Assembly (NCBI RefSeq): GCF_002899945.2
Contig: NZ_PPEG02000008.1
Coordinates: 248,001-312,000 of the forward strand
Length of the DNA: 64,000 nt
Source: Chryseobacterium viscerum
Lineage (GTDB): Bacteria; Bacteroidota; Bacteroidia; Flavobacteriales; Weeksellaceae
Direction of reading: 5' to 3'
Positions 8,927 through 17,600 of this stretch are shown in pieces (position 1 is the first letter of the stretch; every line of letters starts with the position of its first letter). The notes under the pieces were generated by a model. It was not told the origin of the DNA and searched no databases. It worked only from the letters and a program-made list of their open reading frames with translations. A program made the translations under genes and the position numbers.

Positions 8927-9421
8927 CTAAAAGAAAAAATTCAAATTCGCTCTCAGAAACTTCAACACCCTATTAACATGCTTTTCAACGGCTGTTTTGG
9001 AAATATCATTTTCCTGAGCAATTGTAAAAAGGCTGAGATTTTGTATTTTATTTTTGATGAAAAAATCACGGCTTCTTTCAGGAACTTGCTCTAAAAGACT
9101 TTCTATCTTTTTTAGCTGATCTTCCTGCTGGGTCTGTTTTTCTATTTCTGAGATTTCTTCATCTTGGCTTTCCGGGAAATTTTCAAGAGGAACGAAGATC
9201 ATTTTTCTTTTGCGGTAGAAATTGGAGATTTCCTGTTTGGCAGATTTAAAGATGAGCGCTTCAATTTCTGAAGGTGAATGGGTTTTGGATAGGTATTTCC
9301 AGACGTGCATAAAAATATCCTGAACAATTTCTTCAATATCCTCTTCTTCTGAAAGGTATTTTGCCACAAAAAAATACACCCTGTGCTTATAACCGGAATA
9401 TATTTCTTTAAAATGATCCAT
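8927..9421 (-). CDS. ECF RNA polymerase sigma factor (FecI-like)
   Basis: A 164-residue sigma-70 family protein without region 3. Region 2 is visible as YFVAKYLSEEEDIEEIVQDIFMHVWKYL-type sequence near residues 17-45 and region 4 near 100-155 (LEQVPERSRDFFI, then a helix-turn-helix with ISKTAVEKHVNR). Such factors pair with FecR and an STN-bearing receptor for cell-surface signalling. Here they should switch on the SusC/SusD/GDPD genes downstream. A promoter -7 element lies at 9456-9463. Confidence 0.92.
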   Translation of the reverse strand: MDHFKEIYSGYKHRVYFFVAKYLSEEEDIEEIVQDIFMHVWKYLSKTHSPSEIEALIFKSAKQEISNFYRKRKMIFVPLENFPESQDEEISEIEKQTQQEDQLKKIESLLEQVPERSRDFFIKNKIQNLSLFTIAQENDISKTAVEKHVNRVLKFLRANLNFFF

Positions 9422-9455
9422 CTTTTAAAACGTCTTTGAACTCAAAACAATGATG

Positions 9456-9463
9456 CAAAAGTA
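9456..9463 (-). promoter_or_regulatory. promoter -7 element of the ECF sigma gene
   Basis: Read on the minus strand this is TACTTTTG, matching TAnnTTTG, 35 bases upstream of the start codon. A TTG lies farther upstream, but at 14 bp its spacing is shorter than usual. Confidence 0.5.
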
Positions 9464-9565
9464 TCCAAAAGCTATGTCAATCATATTAACGTTATATTAA
9501 GTTTAAATTCCTGACTATATTGAGCTGAAAGCAGCTTACATTGCAATCATTACTAAAGATTTATT

Positions 9566-10597
9566 TCAAAAAGATACATTTAAATCATCGATTGAAGGTC
9601 TGAAATTGGAATGCATCGCCGCCGTAAAATAATCACAGAACACCTGATACACTGCAGAATCTGTATCTGTTGCCCGGATTCCCAGCTGTGTATATATCCT
9701 AAGTATCTGATGGGATAATTGCTGAACCAGCTCTACCCCATAGCTATGAATTTCGTTTTGTTGATCTGCCGGAATTGCCTTGTTATTACTAAGCGCAGTT
9801 TCAACATTTCTGGAAATACTTAATACTTTTTCCAAATGCTTTTCAATGGACTCTGCAAAACTTTTGAAATTGATCTGAGGACGAATAGATTCTGCTTCTT
9901 CAATAAAATGAGAAGCGATCCCCAGATAATTGACCAAAAGTGTCAAATCAGCAAAAACCCGAAACGGAATGCTGTCCAGAATATCATTCGTGAAAAAAGT
10001 ATCATAAACAAAACTGTAGTCCTCGCTTACCAGAACATTTTTAATGGTAAAAGAATAGGTCCCGCTGGCTTTCATTCCCATAGATTTCCAATTGGGGATA
10101 ATTACAGCCTGTTCTTTCGGAACGATGAACGAGCGAATAATATCATTACCGTCATCATCCGTTATTGGTTTCCCATTTTCTGTAATGCTGGCATTGAGTG
10201 TAAAGTGGGTCAGATGGGGTGCGCCTGTTGCAAAATTCCATAATCCATTAATAAAGTACGTGTTATTACTTTGTTTTTCGGCGGTTCCGCCAACCATTCC
10301 GCTTCCCCCAAAACACGTTTTAGAATGGGTGAACAGTAATTGAGCCACTTCAGGATTGATATTTCTGGAAAAATAATTGGCCCCGGCACAAAGTGTCAGC
10401 ATCCAGCCAAAGCTTCCATCGGTTTCAGCCCAGTCAAATAATGCTTTAAGTCCTTCTCCAAAGCGATACCCTAAGCCGCCATATTTTTTTGGCACCCAGA
10501 TTTTAAGCCATCCTTCTTCGTGAATATGCTGTATCACCTTTTCAGAAATTCTAGAGGCTCCATGAAGTTCTTTTCTGATGTCTTTAGTACTGAGCAT
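9566..10597 (-). CDS. acyl-CoA dehydrogenase-fold flavoprotein
   Basis: A 343-residue protein of the acyl-CoA dehydrogenase superfamily, which also includes flavin-dependent monooxygenases. The N-terminal helices carry IHEEGWLKIWVPKKYGGLG, the usual opening of the family. The middle beta domain has GLWNFATGAPHLTHF and WKSMGMKASGTYSFTIKNV, where Trp-x-x-x-Gly-Met-x-x-Ser/Thr-Gly-Thr is a family signature. The C-terminal helical bundle ends in DYFTAAMHSNFRPSIDDL. It overlaps the end of the transporter gene upstream by 14 bp, so both come from the same TPP-riboswitch-controlled mRNA. A role in salvage or modification of thiamine or a precursor is inferred from that context only. Confidence 0.8.
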   Translation of the reverse strand: MLSTKDIRKELHGASRISEKVIQHIHEEGWLKIWVPKKYGGLGYRFGEGLKALFDWAETDGSFGWMLTLCAGANYFSRNINPEVAQLLFTHSKTCFGGSGMVGGTAEKQSNNTYFINGLWNFATGAPHLTHFTLNASITENGKPITDDDGNDIIRSFIVPKEQAVIIPNWKSMGMKASGTYSFTIKNVLVSEDYSFVYDTFFTNDILDSIPFRVFADLTLLVNYLGIASHFIEEAESIRPQINFKSFAESIEKHLEKVLSISRNVETALSNNKAIPADQQNEIHSYGVELVQQLSHQILRIYTQLGIRATDTDSAVYQVFCDYFTAAMHSNFRPSIDDLNVSF

Positions 10598-11180
10598 GAG
10601 CTTTGGATTTAATGAGTTTCTGCCATTCCAGATATCCGGAAATGGCTACTAAAAACAAAAATGATGTCAAAACAGCGTAGAGATATAATTCTTTATGAAT
10701 CATTAAGGGGATGGAAATAATATTACTAACGTTCAGTATCACCCAGTTTTCAATTTTTCGTCTTGCCATGAGCCACATTCCTGCCCATGCGAAAGCACTT
10801 ACCAAAGAATCCCAAATGGGAACATCTGAGTCGGTGAAATGGGTGAGAAAGAACCAGAATAAGCTAAAGGTTCCCAGGACAATTCCTCCGGTAATCCATT
10901 TTTCCGCAGTTGAGGTAAAAGAGATTTCCATTTCAGATTTTTGCTTCCCGAATTTCCAATACAACCATCCATAGATGCTCATGACCAAATAATAAAGGTT
11001 TAATGTAAATTCAGCATACAGTTTTGATGTAAGCATCACATACAAAGTAAGCAGAATACCGGCAATTCCGAAAAGATAGTTGTTTACATTGTTTTTGCGG
11101 GCCAGTAAAACCTGGATTATCGAAAATAAGACCCCAAACCATTCCGGTAAGGTAATTTGTTTTAAAATGTCCTGCATCAT
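10584..11180 (-). CDS. pnuT: PnuC-family transporter, probably thiamine (PnuT-type)
   Basis: A 198-residue membrane protein with about seven hydrophobic segments. The PnuC family is recognised by its WFGVLFSIIQVLLARKNN start, NNYLFGIAGI, the LYYLVMSIYGWLYW block, and WILNVSNI-like and YGYLEW-like segments near the end. PnuC proteins carry vitamins (nicotinamide riboside, riboflavin or thiamine) by facilitated diffusion. A TPP riboswitch directly upstream points to thiamine, as known for the PnuT subgroup. The start is ATGATG at 11180-11175. Substrate assignment is inference from regulation, and nicotinamide riboside remains possible. Confidence 0.85.
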   Translation of the reverse strand: MMQDILKQITLPEWFGVLFSIIQVLLARKNNVNNYLFGIAGILLTLYVMLTSKLYAEFTLNLYYLVMSIYGWLYWKFGKQKSEMEISFTSTAEKWITGGIVLGTFSLFWFFLTHFTDSDVPIWDSLVSAFAWAGMWLMARRKIENWVILNVSNIISIPLMIHKELYLYAVLTSFLFLVAISGYLEWQKLIKSKAHAQY

Positions 11181-11203
11181 ATTAATCTTTAGAAATCAAA
11201 TGA

Positions 11204-11213
11204 TGAGATGATA
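11204..11213 (-). promoter_or_regulatory. anti-aptamer segment of the TPP riboswitch
   Basis: On the transcribed (minus) strand this reads TATCATCTCA. It is perfectly complementary to TGAGATGATA inside the aptamer (11271-11280), which includes part of the conserved CUGAGA core. The overlapping CATCAT (11200-11205) can instead pair with the ATGATG start (11175-11180). A translational switch with mutually exclusive pairings is a plausible reading. Confidence 0.45.
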
Positions 11214-11220
11214 AATAAGC

Positions 11221-11318
11221 AATCCCTACGCTGGTATTATCCAGATCAGGTGTGGAAGTACATTCCTGGGTATCATCTCAGCCACTGTTACCTGCGGCAC
11301 CCCATTGTTGGGGCAAAG
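11221..11318 (-). ncRNA. TPP riboswitch (THI element)
   Basis: Read on the minus strand, the conserved TPP aptamer segments appear in order: GGGGTGCC, GGCTGAGA, ATACCC, then ACCTGATCTGGATAATACC and AGCGTAGGGAT. This is essentially the textbook thi-box. It lies about 40 bases upstream of the PnuC-family start codon. No poly-U terminator follows, so control is more likely at translation. It should repress the transporter and flavoprotein when thiamine pyrophosphate is plentiful. Confidence 0.95.
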
Positions 11319-11388
11319 GTGCAGCTTTTTTCCGTAAAAAGAAAGCAACATGGGAAAATAATAATCTTCATTGATTATCAATAATTTT

Positions 11389-11396
11389 TATATTTG
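11389..11396 (+). promoter_or_regulatory. promoter -7 element (TATATTTG)
   Basis: Matches TAnnTTTG and sits 31 bases upstream of the ATG at 11427. No -33 element at the usual distance was found. Confidence 0.5.
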
Positions 11397-11426
11397 TCAA
11401 ACAATACACTATAGAAACTGTAAACC

Positions 11427-12017
11427 ATGAACTTCTTCAAAAAGATTTTTTCAAAAAATAAAAATACAGCCCATCAACCGTCTGAAAATCCTAGAATCGA
11501 TGGAATATATACAGATGAATATTTTAACAACAGATATACTGAAGATCAGATTTTATCAGATGATGTTCTGGTTGACAGCTCTTTCAAAATGTTAAATAGT
11601 TTTTTCATCGATAATAAAATAATACCGGCTATAGAAAATCCTATCTACCACTCCAGCAATATAGATAAAGCCGTTACTGAAGAGCCTGGGTTTTACCAGT
11701 ATTGTAAATCATTTGATCAGGATGACAAACAAATTGGCCTGATGTTAACGGTAGCATTTTCCTACTATATGGTCAATGAATTAGGCTTTAAACTATACAG
11801 AGACAAAACCCCGGAATATCCTTTAAGATTCATGACTCTGAAGTATAACAATAATGGGGGTGTTATTTCTTTATATCCATTCGAATATTCATTGAAGGTT
11901 CTAAATGGAGAAGCATCATTCAATGATCTTTTGGAAAAAATTAATAAGAATCTGGAAAATATTCCCACTGCAGAGGACTTTATCGCTCATTTTAAAAGTA
12001 ATCTATCTCAAGAATAA
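11427..12017 (+). CDS. hypothetical protein
   Basis: A 196-residue protein I do not recognise. It starts with MNFFKKIFSK, a basic amphipathic stretch seen in soluble membrane-associated proteins, but has no signal peptide or membrane span. The remainder is mixed alpha/beta and fairly acidic, with a phase of alternating hydrophobic residues near 125-160 (FMTLKYNNNGGVISLYPFEYSL). The gene has its own promoter element and is followed after 65 bp by another small unknown gene on the same strand. The window offers no functional clue. Confidence 0.65.
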   Translation: MNFFKKIFSKNKNTAHQPSENPRIDGIYTDEYFNNRYTEDQILSDDVLVDSSFKMLNSFFIDNKIIPAIENPIYHSSNIDKAVTEEPGFYQYCKSFDQDDKQIGLMLTVAFSYYMVNELGFKLYRDKTPEYPLRFMTLKYNNNGGVISLYPFEYSLKVLNGEASFNDLLEKINKNLENIPTAEDFIAHFKSNLSQE

Positions 12018-12082
12018 AGTTTGTATTTGTTAAACTATATGTTTTCATTTTACACGGTATAAAATTTGTATTTTAAAGTGTA

Positions 12083-12388
12083 ATGACAACAGTTATGGAT
12101 GAAACTAAAATATTAAATCCAATAACAGATAAATATCTGATTGATGAGTATTTCAATTTAACCGTAAGGCAAGAATTAAATATTGATATTGATCTTAGCT
12201 TTGAGTATATGATTGCACAAAACATCATTTCAAAAAAAACAATTCTGGTCAAAACATTCTCAGATTTTATCATGGGTAACCCGGAACTTTATAATTTATT
12301 ACACTCTTTGATTTATAAGGTGAACACCTATTCTTTAACAAAAGCCCAGATCATCAGTGCATTGGAAATTCTCAGAAAAAACCAATAA
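12083..12388 (+). CDS. hypothetical protein
   Basis: A 101-residue, mostly helical soluble protein with no recognised motif. The ATG at 12083 is used here; a second in-frame ATG at 12095 would give MDETK and is equally possible. It is followed by a strong palindromic terminator. It may be transcribed with the unknown gene 65 bp upstream. Confidence 0.55.
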   Translation: MTTVMDETKILNPITDKYLIDEYFNLTVRQELNIDIDLSFEYMIAQNIISKKTILVKTFSDFIMGNPELYNLLHSLIYKVNTYSLTKAQIISALEILRKNQ

Positions 12389-12408
12389 GATCATTCTATT
12401 TTACATAA

Positions 12409-12436
12409 AAAAATCTCTCAAAATTTTGAGAGATTT
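12409..12436. terminator. bidirectional terminator
   Basis: A perfect 28-bp palindrome (AAAATCTCTCAAAA with its complement) between convergent genes at 12388 (plus) and 12478 (minus). T-runs on both strands allow it to serve both. Confidence 0.75.
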
Positions 12437-12477
12437 TCATTTTCCAGTCATCGGCTAAAGACCAAAATATCTGGTAT

Positions 12478-12849
12478 TTATACCTGTTCTTTTATATGTT
12501 TTGCCACCTTTTCCTCAAGGTCATCGAGATTAAAAGGTTTTGATACATAATCATCTGCCTGAGCTTCTGATGCCAAAGCAACAATATCATTATTTGCGGT
12601 AACATAGATTACCGGAATATGCTTAAATTCTTCAGTGCTTTTGAGAAGTTTTGTTGCTTCCACTCCTCCGATTCTTGGAATCCAGTTATCCATAAGAATA
12701 ACATCAGGCTTATATTCTTCTACTTTCTCAAGAATATCATGTGATGTTTCTGAGATTTTGACCTCATAGCCATTTTCTTCAAATATGATGGTGATCACTT
12801 CTAAAATAGCCGTATCATCATCAAAAATTAAAATTTTCTTTTTATTCAT
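12478..12849 (-). CDS. single-domain response regulator
   Basis: A 123-residue receiver domain with no output domain. The acidic pocket is FDDD (10-12), the phospho-acceptor is Asp54 in ILMDNWIP, the switch Thr is in VIYVTAN, and the Lys is in YVSKPF. It is the last gene of the two-component/CheR/CheB cluster. As a stand-alone receiver it probably relays phosphate from the cluster kinases to another protein. Confidence 0.92.
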   Translation of the reverse strand: MNKKKILIFDDDTAILEVITIIFEENGYEVKISETSHDILEKVEEYKPDVILMDNWIPRIGGVEATKLLKSTEEFKHIPVIYVTANNDIVALASEAQADDYVSKPFNLDDLEEKVAKHIKEQV

Positions 12850-12877
12850 ATTATTTAGATTATTCTATTCAGAAATA

Positions 12878-13447
12878 TTACAATTGATTGATGTAATCTG
12901 CTAAACTATCAGGTCTGATAATTAAATCATAATCAATCTTTTCTATAGCATGTCTGGGCATATATTCTACCTCTGCTGTTTCAGGATCCTGAATCCAGAC
13001 CTGCCCTTTGTTTTTTTTAATATAGCTCAGTCCTTCCACTCCATCCGCATTGGCTCCTGATAAAAGTATCCCGATCATATTTTCTTCATAAATTTCAGCT
13101 GCTGACCTGAAGGTGACATCTATTGAAGGACGGGAATAGTTCATCTTTTCTGAGCTGTCCAATGACATATTTTTCTTATCTTCAAACAACAAATGATAAT
13201 CCGCAGGAACAATATATAGGGTACGATTACGGATTTCGGTTTTATCTTCAACTTCTATAACGGATATCTTCGTAAACTGCTGCAACAGGGTTCGTAAAAC
13301 ATCTCCTGATTGAGCTTTACGGTGAACGACCAGAACAATAGGAATATTCACATCAGCATCAAGATTTTTAACCATCTCAATAATAACCTGTAAACTTCCT
13401 GCTGATCCTCCGATGACAATCAATTCTATGTTCGTTTGTAATTTCAT
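12878..13447 (-). CDS. CheB-type methylesterase domain protein
   Basis: A 189-residue protein made only of a CheB catalytic domain, with no N-terminal receiver. The family removes methyl esters from, or deamidates, glutamates on receptors. Catalytic residues line up as Ser15 (GGSAGS), His42 (VVHRK) and Asp134 (LLSGANADGVEGL). It follows CheR by 8 bp. No chemoreceptor, CheW or flagellar gene is nearby, so the methyl target is unclear; the large sensor kinase of the cluster is a candidate. Confidence 0.9.
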   Translation of the reverse strand: MKLQTNIELIVIGGSAGSLQVIIEMVKNLDADVNIPIVLVVHRKAQSGDVLRTLLQQFTKISVIEVEDKTEIRNRTLYIVPADYHLLFEDKKNMSLDSSEKMNYSRPSIDVTFRSAAEIYEENMIGILLSGANADGVEGLSYIKKNKGQVWIQDPETAEVEYMPRHAIEKIDYDLIIRPDSLADYINQL

Positions 13448-13455
13448 GGCAGTTG

Positions 13456-14289
13456 TTATAAATGGTGATCAAGTTTTTTCCATATTTTCTGGTCTTCGAC
13501 CTGATGATAATTCTTGTCAATAGTAGAAAACCTAAGCGTTTCTTTGGCTCCCAGAGCGAGAAAACCCAGATTCTCGAGACTGTTGTCAAAAAGACGGAAT
13601 ACTCTTTCCTGCAGTTCTCTTTCAAAATAGATAAGGACATTTCTGCATATAATCAGCTGGAAACTGTTAAAAGAGCTGTCTGACACCAGATTATGGGTAG
13701 ATAAAATCAGTTTTTCCTGTAAGCTTTTATCAAATCTTACGCTATCATAGTTCGCAGTATAGTAGTCGGAAAAATCTTTTACCCCACCTGAAAGCATATA
13801 ATTTTCGGAATACAGTTTCATCTGCTGCAAAGGGAAAACACCGGTTCTTGCAGTTTCCAGAACAGAAGGATTCAGATCAGTACCATAAATCAGGCATTTA
13901 TGATAAAGACCAGCTTCTTTCAACAGAATCGCTATAGAATAAGCTTCTTCTCCAGTTGAGCAGCCCGCAATCCAGATTCTGATCAAAGGATAGGTGCCTA
14001 ACTGCGGTAATATCTTTTCCCGCAATGTTTTAAAAAAAGAAGGATCTCTGAACATTTCTGTAACGTTTACAGTCACTTCTTCCACAAAGCGTTTCAAATA
14101 TTCCGGATCATTCATAATGGTATATCTAAGCTCTGCAAAGCTGGTAAACCTGTCCAACAGGCATATCCGGTTTACCCTTCTTTTAAACGAAGCCTTGCTA
14201 TAGCCAGAAAAGTCGTAGCCATACGTCTCATAGACATCATTGATCAGATATTCTACTTCCTGATCTTTTATGATACTTGGTTCCAGCAT
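13456..14289 (-). CDS. CheR-type protein-glutamate methyltransferase
   Basis: A 277-residue CheR family protein that uses S-adenosylmethionine to methylate glutamates. It has the N-terminal helical domain (YGYDFSGYSKASFKRRVNR), the SAM-binding loop IAGCSTGEEAYSIAI, the acidic YGTDLNPSVLETARTG segment, and IICRNVLIYFE, the typical motif of the family. It abuts the receiver gene upstream without a gap. With CheB it forms an antagonistic methylation pair in a kinase cluster lacking visible chemoreceptors. Confidence 0.92.
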   Translation of the reverse strand: MLEPSIIKDQEVEYLINDVYETYGYDFSGYSKASFKRRVNRICLLDRFTSFAELRYTIMNDPEYLKRFVEEVTVNVTEMFRDPSFFKTLREKILPQLGTYPLIRIWIAGCSTGEEAYSIAILLKEAGLYHKCLIYGTDLNPSVLETARTGVFPLQQMKLYSENYMLSGGVKDFSDYYTANYDSVRFDKSLQEKLILSTHNLVSDSSFNSFQLIICRNVLIYFERELQERVFRLFDNSLENLGFLALGAKETLRFSTIDKNYHQVEDQKIWKKLDHHL

Positions 14290-14655
14290 CTATAAAAGTT
14301 TTTCTATTGCTGTTATTAAAAGATCTACATCAATGGGCTTTGAGACATAATCATCAGCTCCTACCTCTATACATTTCTGACGGTCTTCAGGCATCGCCTG
14401 TGCAGTCACTGCAATGACAGGAATATCCTTGATCTCTGGGGTACGTCTTATCATTCTGACCGCTTCATATCCATCTATTCCCGGCATCATCATATCCATA
14501 AGAACAGCAGAAAACTTGTTGTCTGACATTAGAATATCAAAAGCTTCCTGAGCCATTGTACTGGTCTCAACGGCATATCCACGGGCCTTAAGAGTGAGTT
14601 TCAATGCAAATATATTACGTGGATCATCATCCACAATTAAAATTTTCTTATTCAT
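14290..14655 (-). CDS. single-domain response regulator
   Basis: A 121-residue receiver domain. Acidic residues are VDDD (9-11), the phospho-acceptor is Asp54 in VLMDMMMPGIDG, and the Lys is in YVSKPID. It closely resembles the third receiver of the hybrid kinase upstream (both carry MDMMMP and YxSKP-D), suggesting duplication. It lies 15 bp after that kinase and directly against CheR. No DNA-binding output domain. Confidence 0.92.
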   Translation of the reverse strand: MNKKILIVDDDPRNIFALKLTLKARGYAVETSTMAQEAFDILMSDNKFSAVLMDMMMPGIDGYEAVRMIRRTPEIKDIPVIAVTAQAMPEDRQKCIEVGADDYVSKPIDVDLLITAIEKLL

Positions 14656-14670
14656 CAGAATTTTATCTGT

Positions 14671-17600
14671 TTAACTTTCATATAACCAAACGCGAAGGAG
14701 AGATAATAACTGATCTATATCTACAGGTTTTGAGATATAATCTGAAGCTCCGGCGGTAATACATTTTTCACGTTCTCCAATCATAGATTTGGCAGTAATA
14801 GCTATAATAGGCAGCCTTTTGAATACGGGCATTTTTCTGATCTCCCTGATGGTTTCATATCCATCCATTTCAGGCATCATCATATCCATTAAAATAACAT
14901 CTACATCAGGATTCTGCTGAAGCTGCTGAAGGGCATGCTTCCCATCCATGGCTACAATTACATCTACTTTATATTTTTCCAGGGCTTTTGTTAAAGAGAA
15001 GATATTTCGTACATCATCATCTGTGATGAGCACTTTTTTTCCGCTCAATACTTCTGTTAAAGATCCCAGGGCTCTGCTTACTGTGTTTTCAGATGCATTG
15101 TTTTTTTCTTCCACCAAATGTAAGAATAAACCTACCTCATCTAAAATTCTTTGATAGGAATGTGCCGTTTTTACGACAATAGAATCTGCATACTGCTTTA
15201 TTTTCAGTTCTTCTTCCTTCGATAAATTATGCTCTGTAAAAATAATGATAGGAAGGTTCTCCAGCCCTTCATAACTTTTGATTGATTCTATTACGTGGTA
15301 TTCGTTTCCTTTTGAGTTCCCAATATCCAGAATAACGCAGTCAACAAGATCAGAAGTCAATGCTTTTACACTATCTTCCACATTGTGTTCTACGGACAAA
15401 GAAATATTAAAATTGCTCAAGAAATAGGATAATGCACTGGCATGTTTGGCATTCTCTTCAACGATGAGAACTTTCTGAGGCCCTTTCTCTAATGCATCTT
15501 CTATTTTTCTGAATACATCTGTCATTTTATCCAGTGCTACCGGCTTATTGATAAAATCAACGGCACCTTTCATAAGACTTTCTTTTTGAAGATGCAGAAC
15601 AGACATCATGTGGACCGGAATATGTTTGGTAACAGAATCTGATTTTAACTCATCCATTACTTCCCAGCCATCTTTTACAGGAAGTTGAACATCCAGTAAA
15701 ATTGCATGTGGACGGTACTGCTGAGCTGCTGACAAACCGTGGTCTCCTCTTACCACAACAATACCTTTGTAATTTTGTAAATGGGCAAACTTTAACAACG
15801 CTTTTGCAAAATTAACATCATCTTCTATAATCAAAATAACCTTGTCTCCCTGCTTAATATGATCTCTGTCGTCTGCTACCTCTTCAGGAATATCCAATAT
15901 GTTCAGCTGAACCACTGGTCTTTCGCCCTCATCGAGAATATTCTGAATTTCTTCAACGTCTTCACGTATAATCTCTACCAGATCCTGATCTGTTTCAGAA
16001 TGAACAATTTCAGTGACAGCGTGTACAGGAATGACAAAACTAAACTCACTCCCTTTGTTCAATTCACTTTGCAGAAGCAGCTCTCCTCCCAGAAGTCTTG
16101 CAATTTCACGGCTTATTGAAAGTCCTAAGCCAGTACCTCCAAATTTCCTTTTGGTAGATCCATCAGCCTGCTGGAATGCTTCAAAGATAATTTTTTGCTT
16201 TTCCTCTGCGATCCCAACACCGGTATCTTTTACTAAGAATATAATAAAATCTGGTTTTTCAGAATGTTTTCTGATATGTAAATCAATGCTTCCTTTTGTT
16301 GTAAATTTTAAAGCATTAGACAATAAATTTCTCAATACCTGATCGATTCGGAGACGGTCACTTTCAATAACGGCCTGCACATTTTGATCGATCTGAATAT
16401 TAAATGGAAGAGCTTTCTCCTGAAATACGGGATTGAAAAGGCTCTTTAAATCTGTTACCACTTCTTCTATGATCACATCCTGATATTCCAGGGTCATTTT
16501 ACCGGATTCTATTTTCGCTAAATCCAGAATTTCATCGATCAGAGTTAATAAACTTGTCCCCGAGCTTTGAATCACTTTTGCGGATTCCACCTGATCTTCG
16601 TTGAGGTTTTCATCCGGATTTTCTGCCATCAACCTTGACAGAAGAAGAATAGAATTCAGAGGGGTACGCAATTCATGGGACATATTGGCCAGGAATTCGG
16701 ACTTATATTTTGTACTTAAGGCCAGCTCCTCTACTTTTTTCTGAATTTCGTTATTACGCTCCGCAATCAAATGATTTTTTTCTTCCAATAATCTTGAACG
16801 TTCTTCGAGTTCAGCATTTGCCTGCATCAGTTCTTCCTGCTGTACTTTCAATTCCTCTTCTGAAGCCTGTAGCTTTTGTGTTTGTGCTTCCAGTTCAGTA
16901 TTCAGATTTTCCAGTTCAGAATGCTGAACCTGTAATTCTTCAGACTGTGCCTGAGTTTCTTCCAATAGCTGCTGTTCTTTTTCTCTTCCTTTTGCAGCAT
17001 TCAGTGCAATTCCTATATTGACAGCGCATTCTTTAAAATAGCTGATTCTGTCTTCATCAAAGTTAGAAGTTGAACCCAGCTCCAAAACTCCAATTGCATG
17101 TCCATCTGCAAAAATAGGAATCAGTATAATTCCGTATATTTTAATAGTGCTGCTGGCAAAGGTTACTACAAAATCATCTTCATGTAAGTTATTATAAACC
17201 TTAGTTTTAGAATTAATAAAGGCTTGTCCCACCATTCCTTCTCCGGGTTCAAAAGTCTTTTTCATATTAGCTTCCAGCCCGAATGCTTTATTAAGCTTTA
17301 GGATCCCTTCGTCATACAGATATAATGAACCATTGATACAGTTCCCATATTCAATCAATTGTTTTAACGCTTTATTGGAAACTTCTTCTACGGACTTATT
17401 TCCTACCAGGGATTCATTCAACAAGGCAAGACCTTTCTGCCGCCAGTCACTTTTATTAATTTTATCAAAAGAGACTTTAAGAGATTCTGTCATATGATTA
17501 AGAGAATCTACAAGATCTCCCAGATCGTCCTGTGCATTATCTATAACCTTTTCATTGTAATCGCCATTGGCAACTCTATTTGCAATTTTTTGAATGGCAC

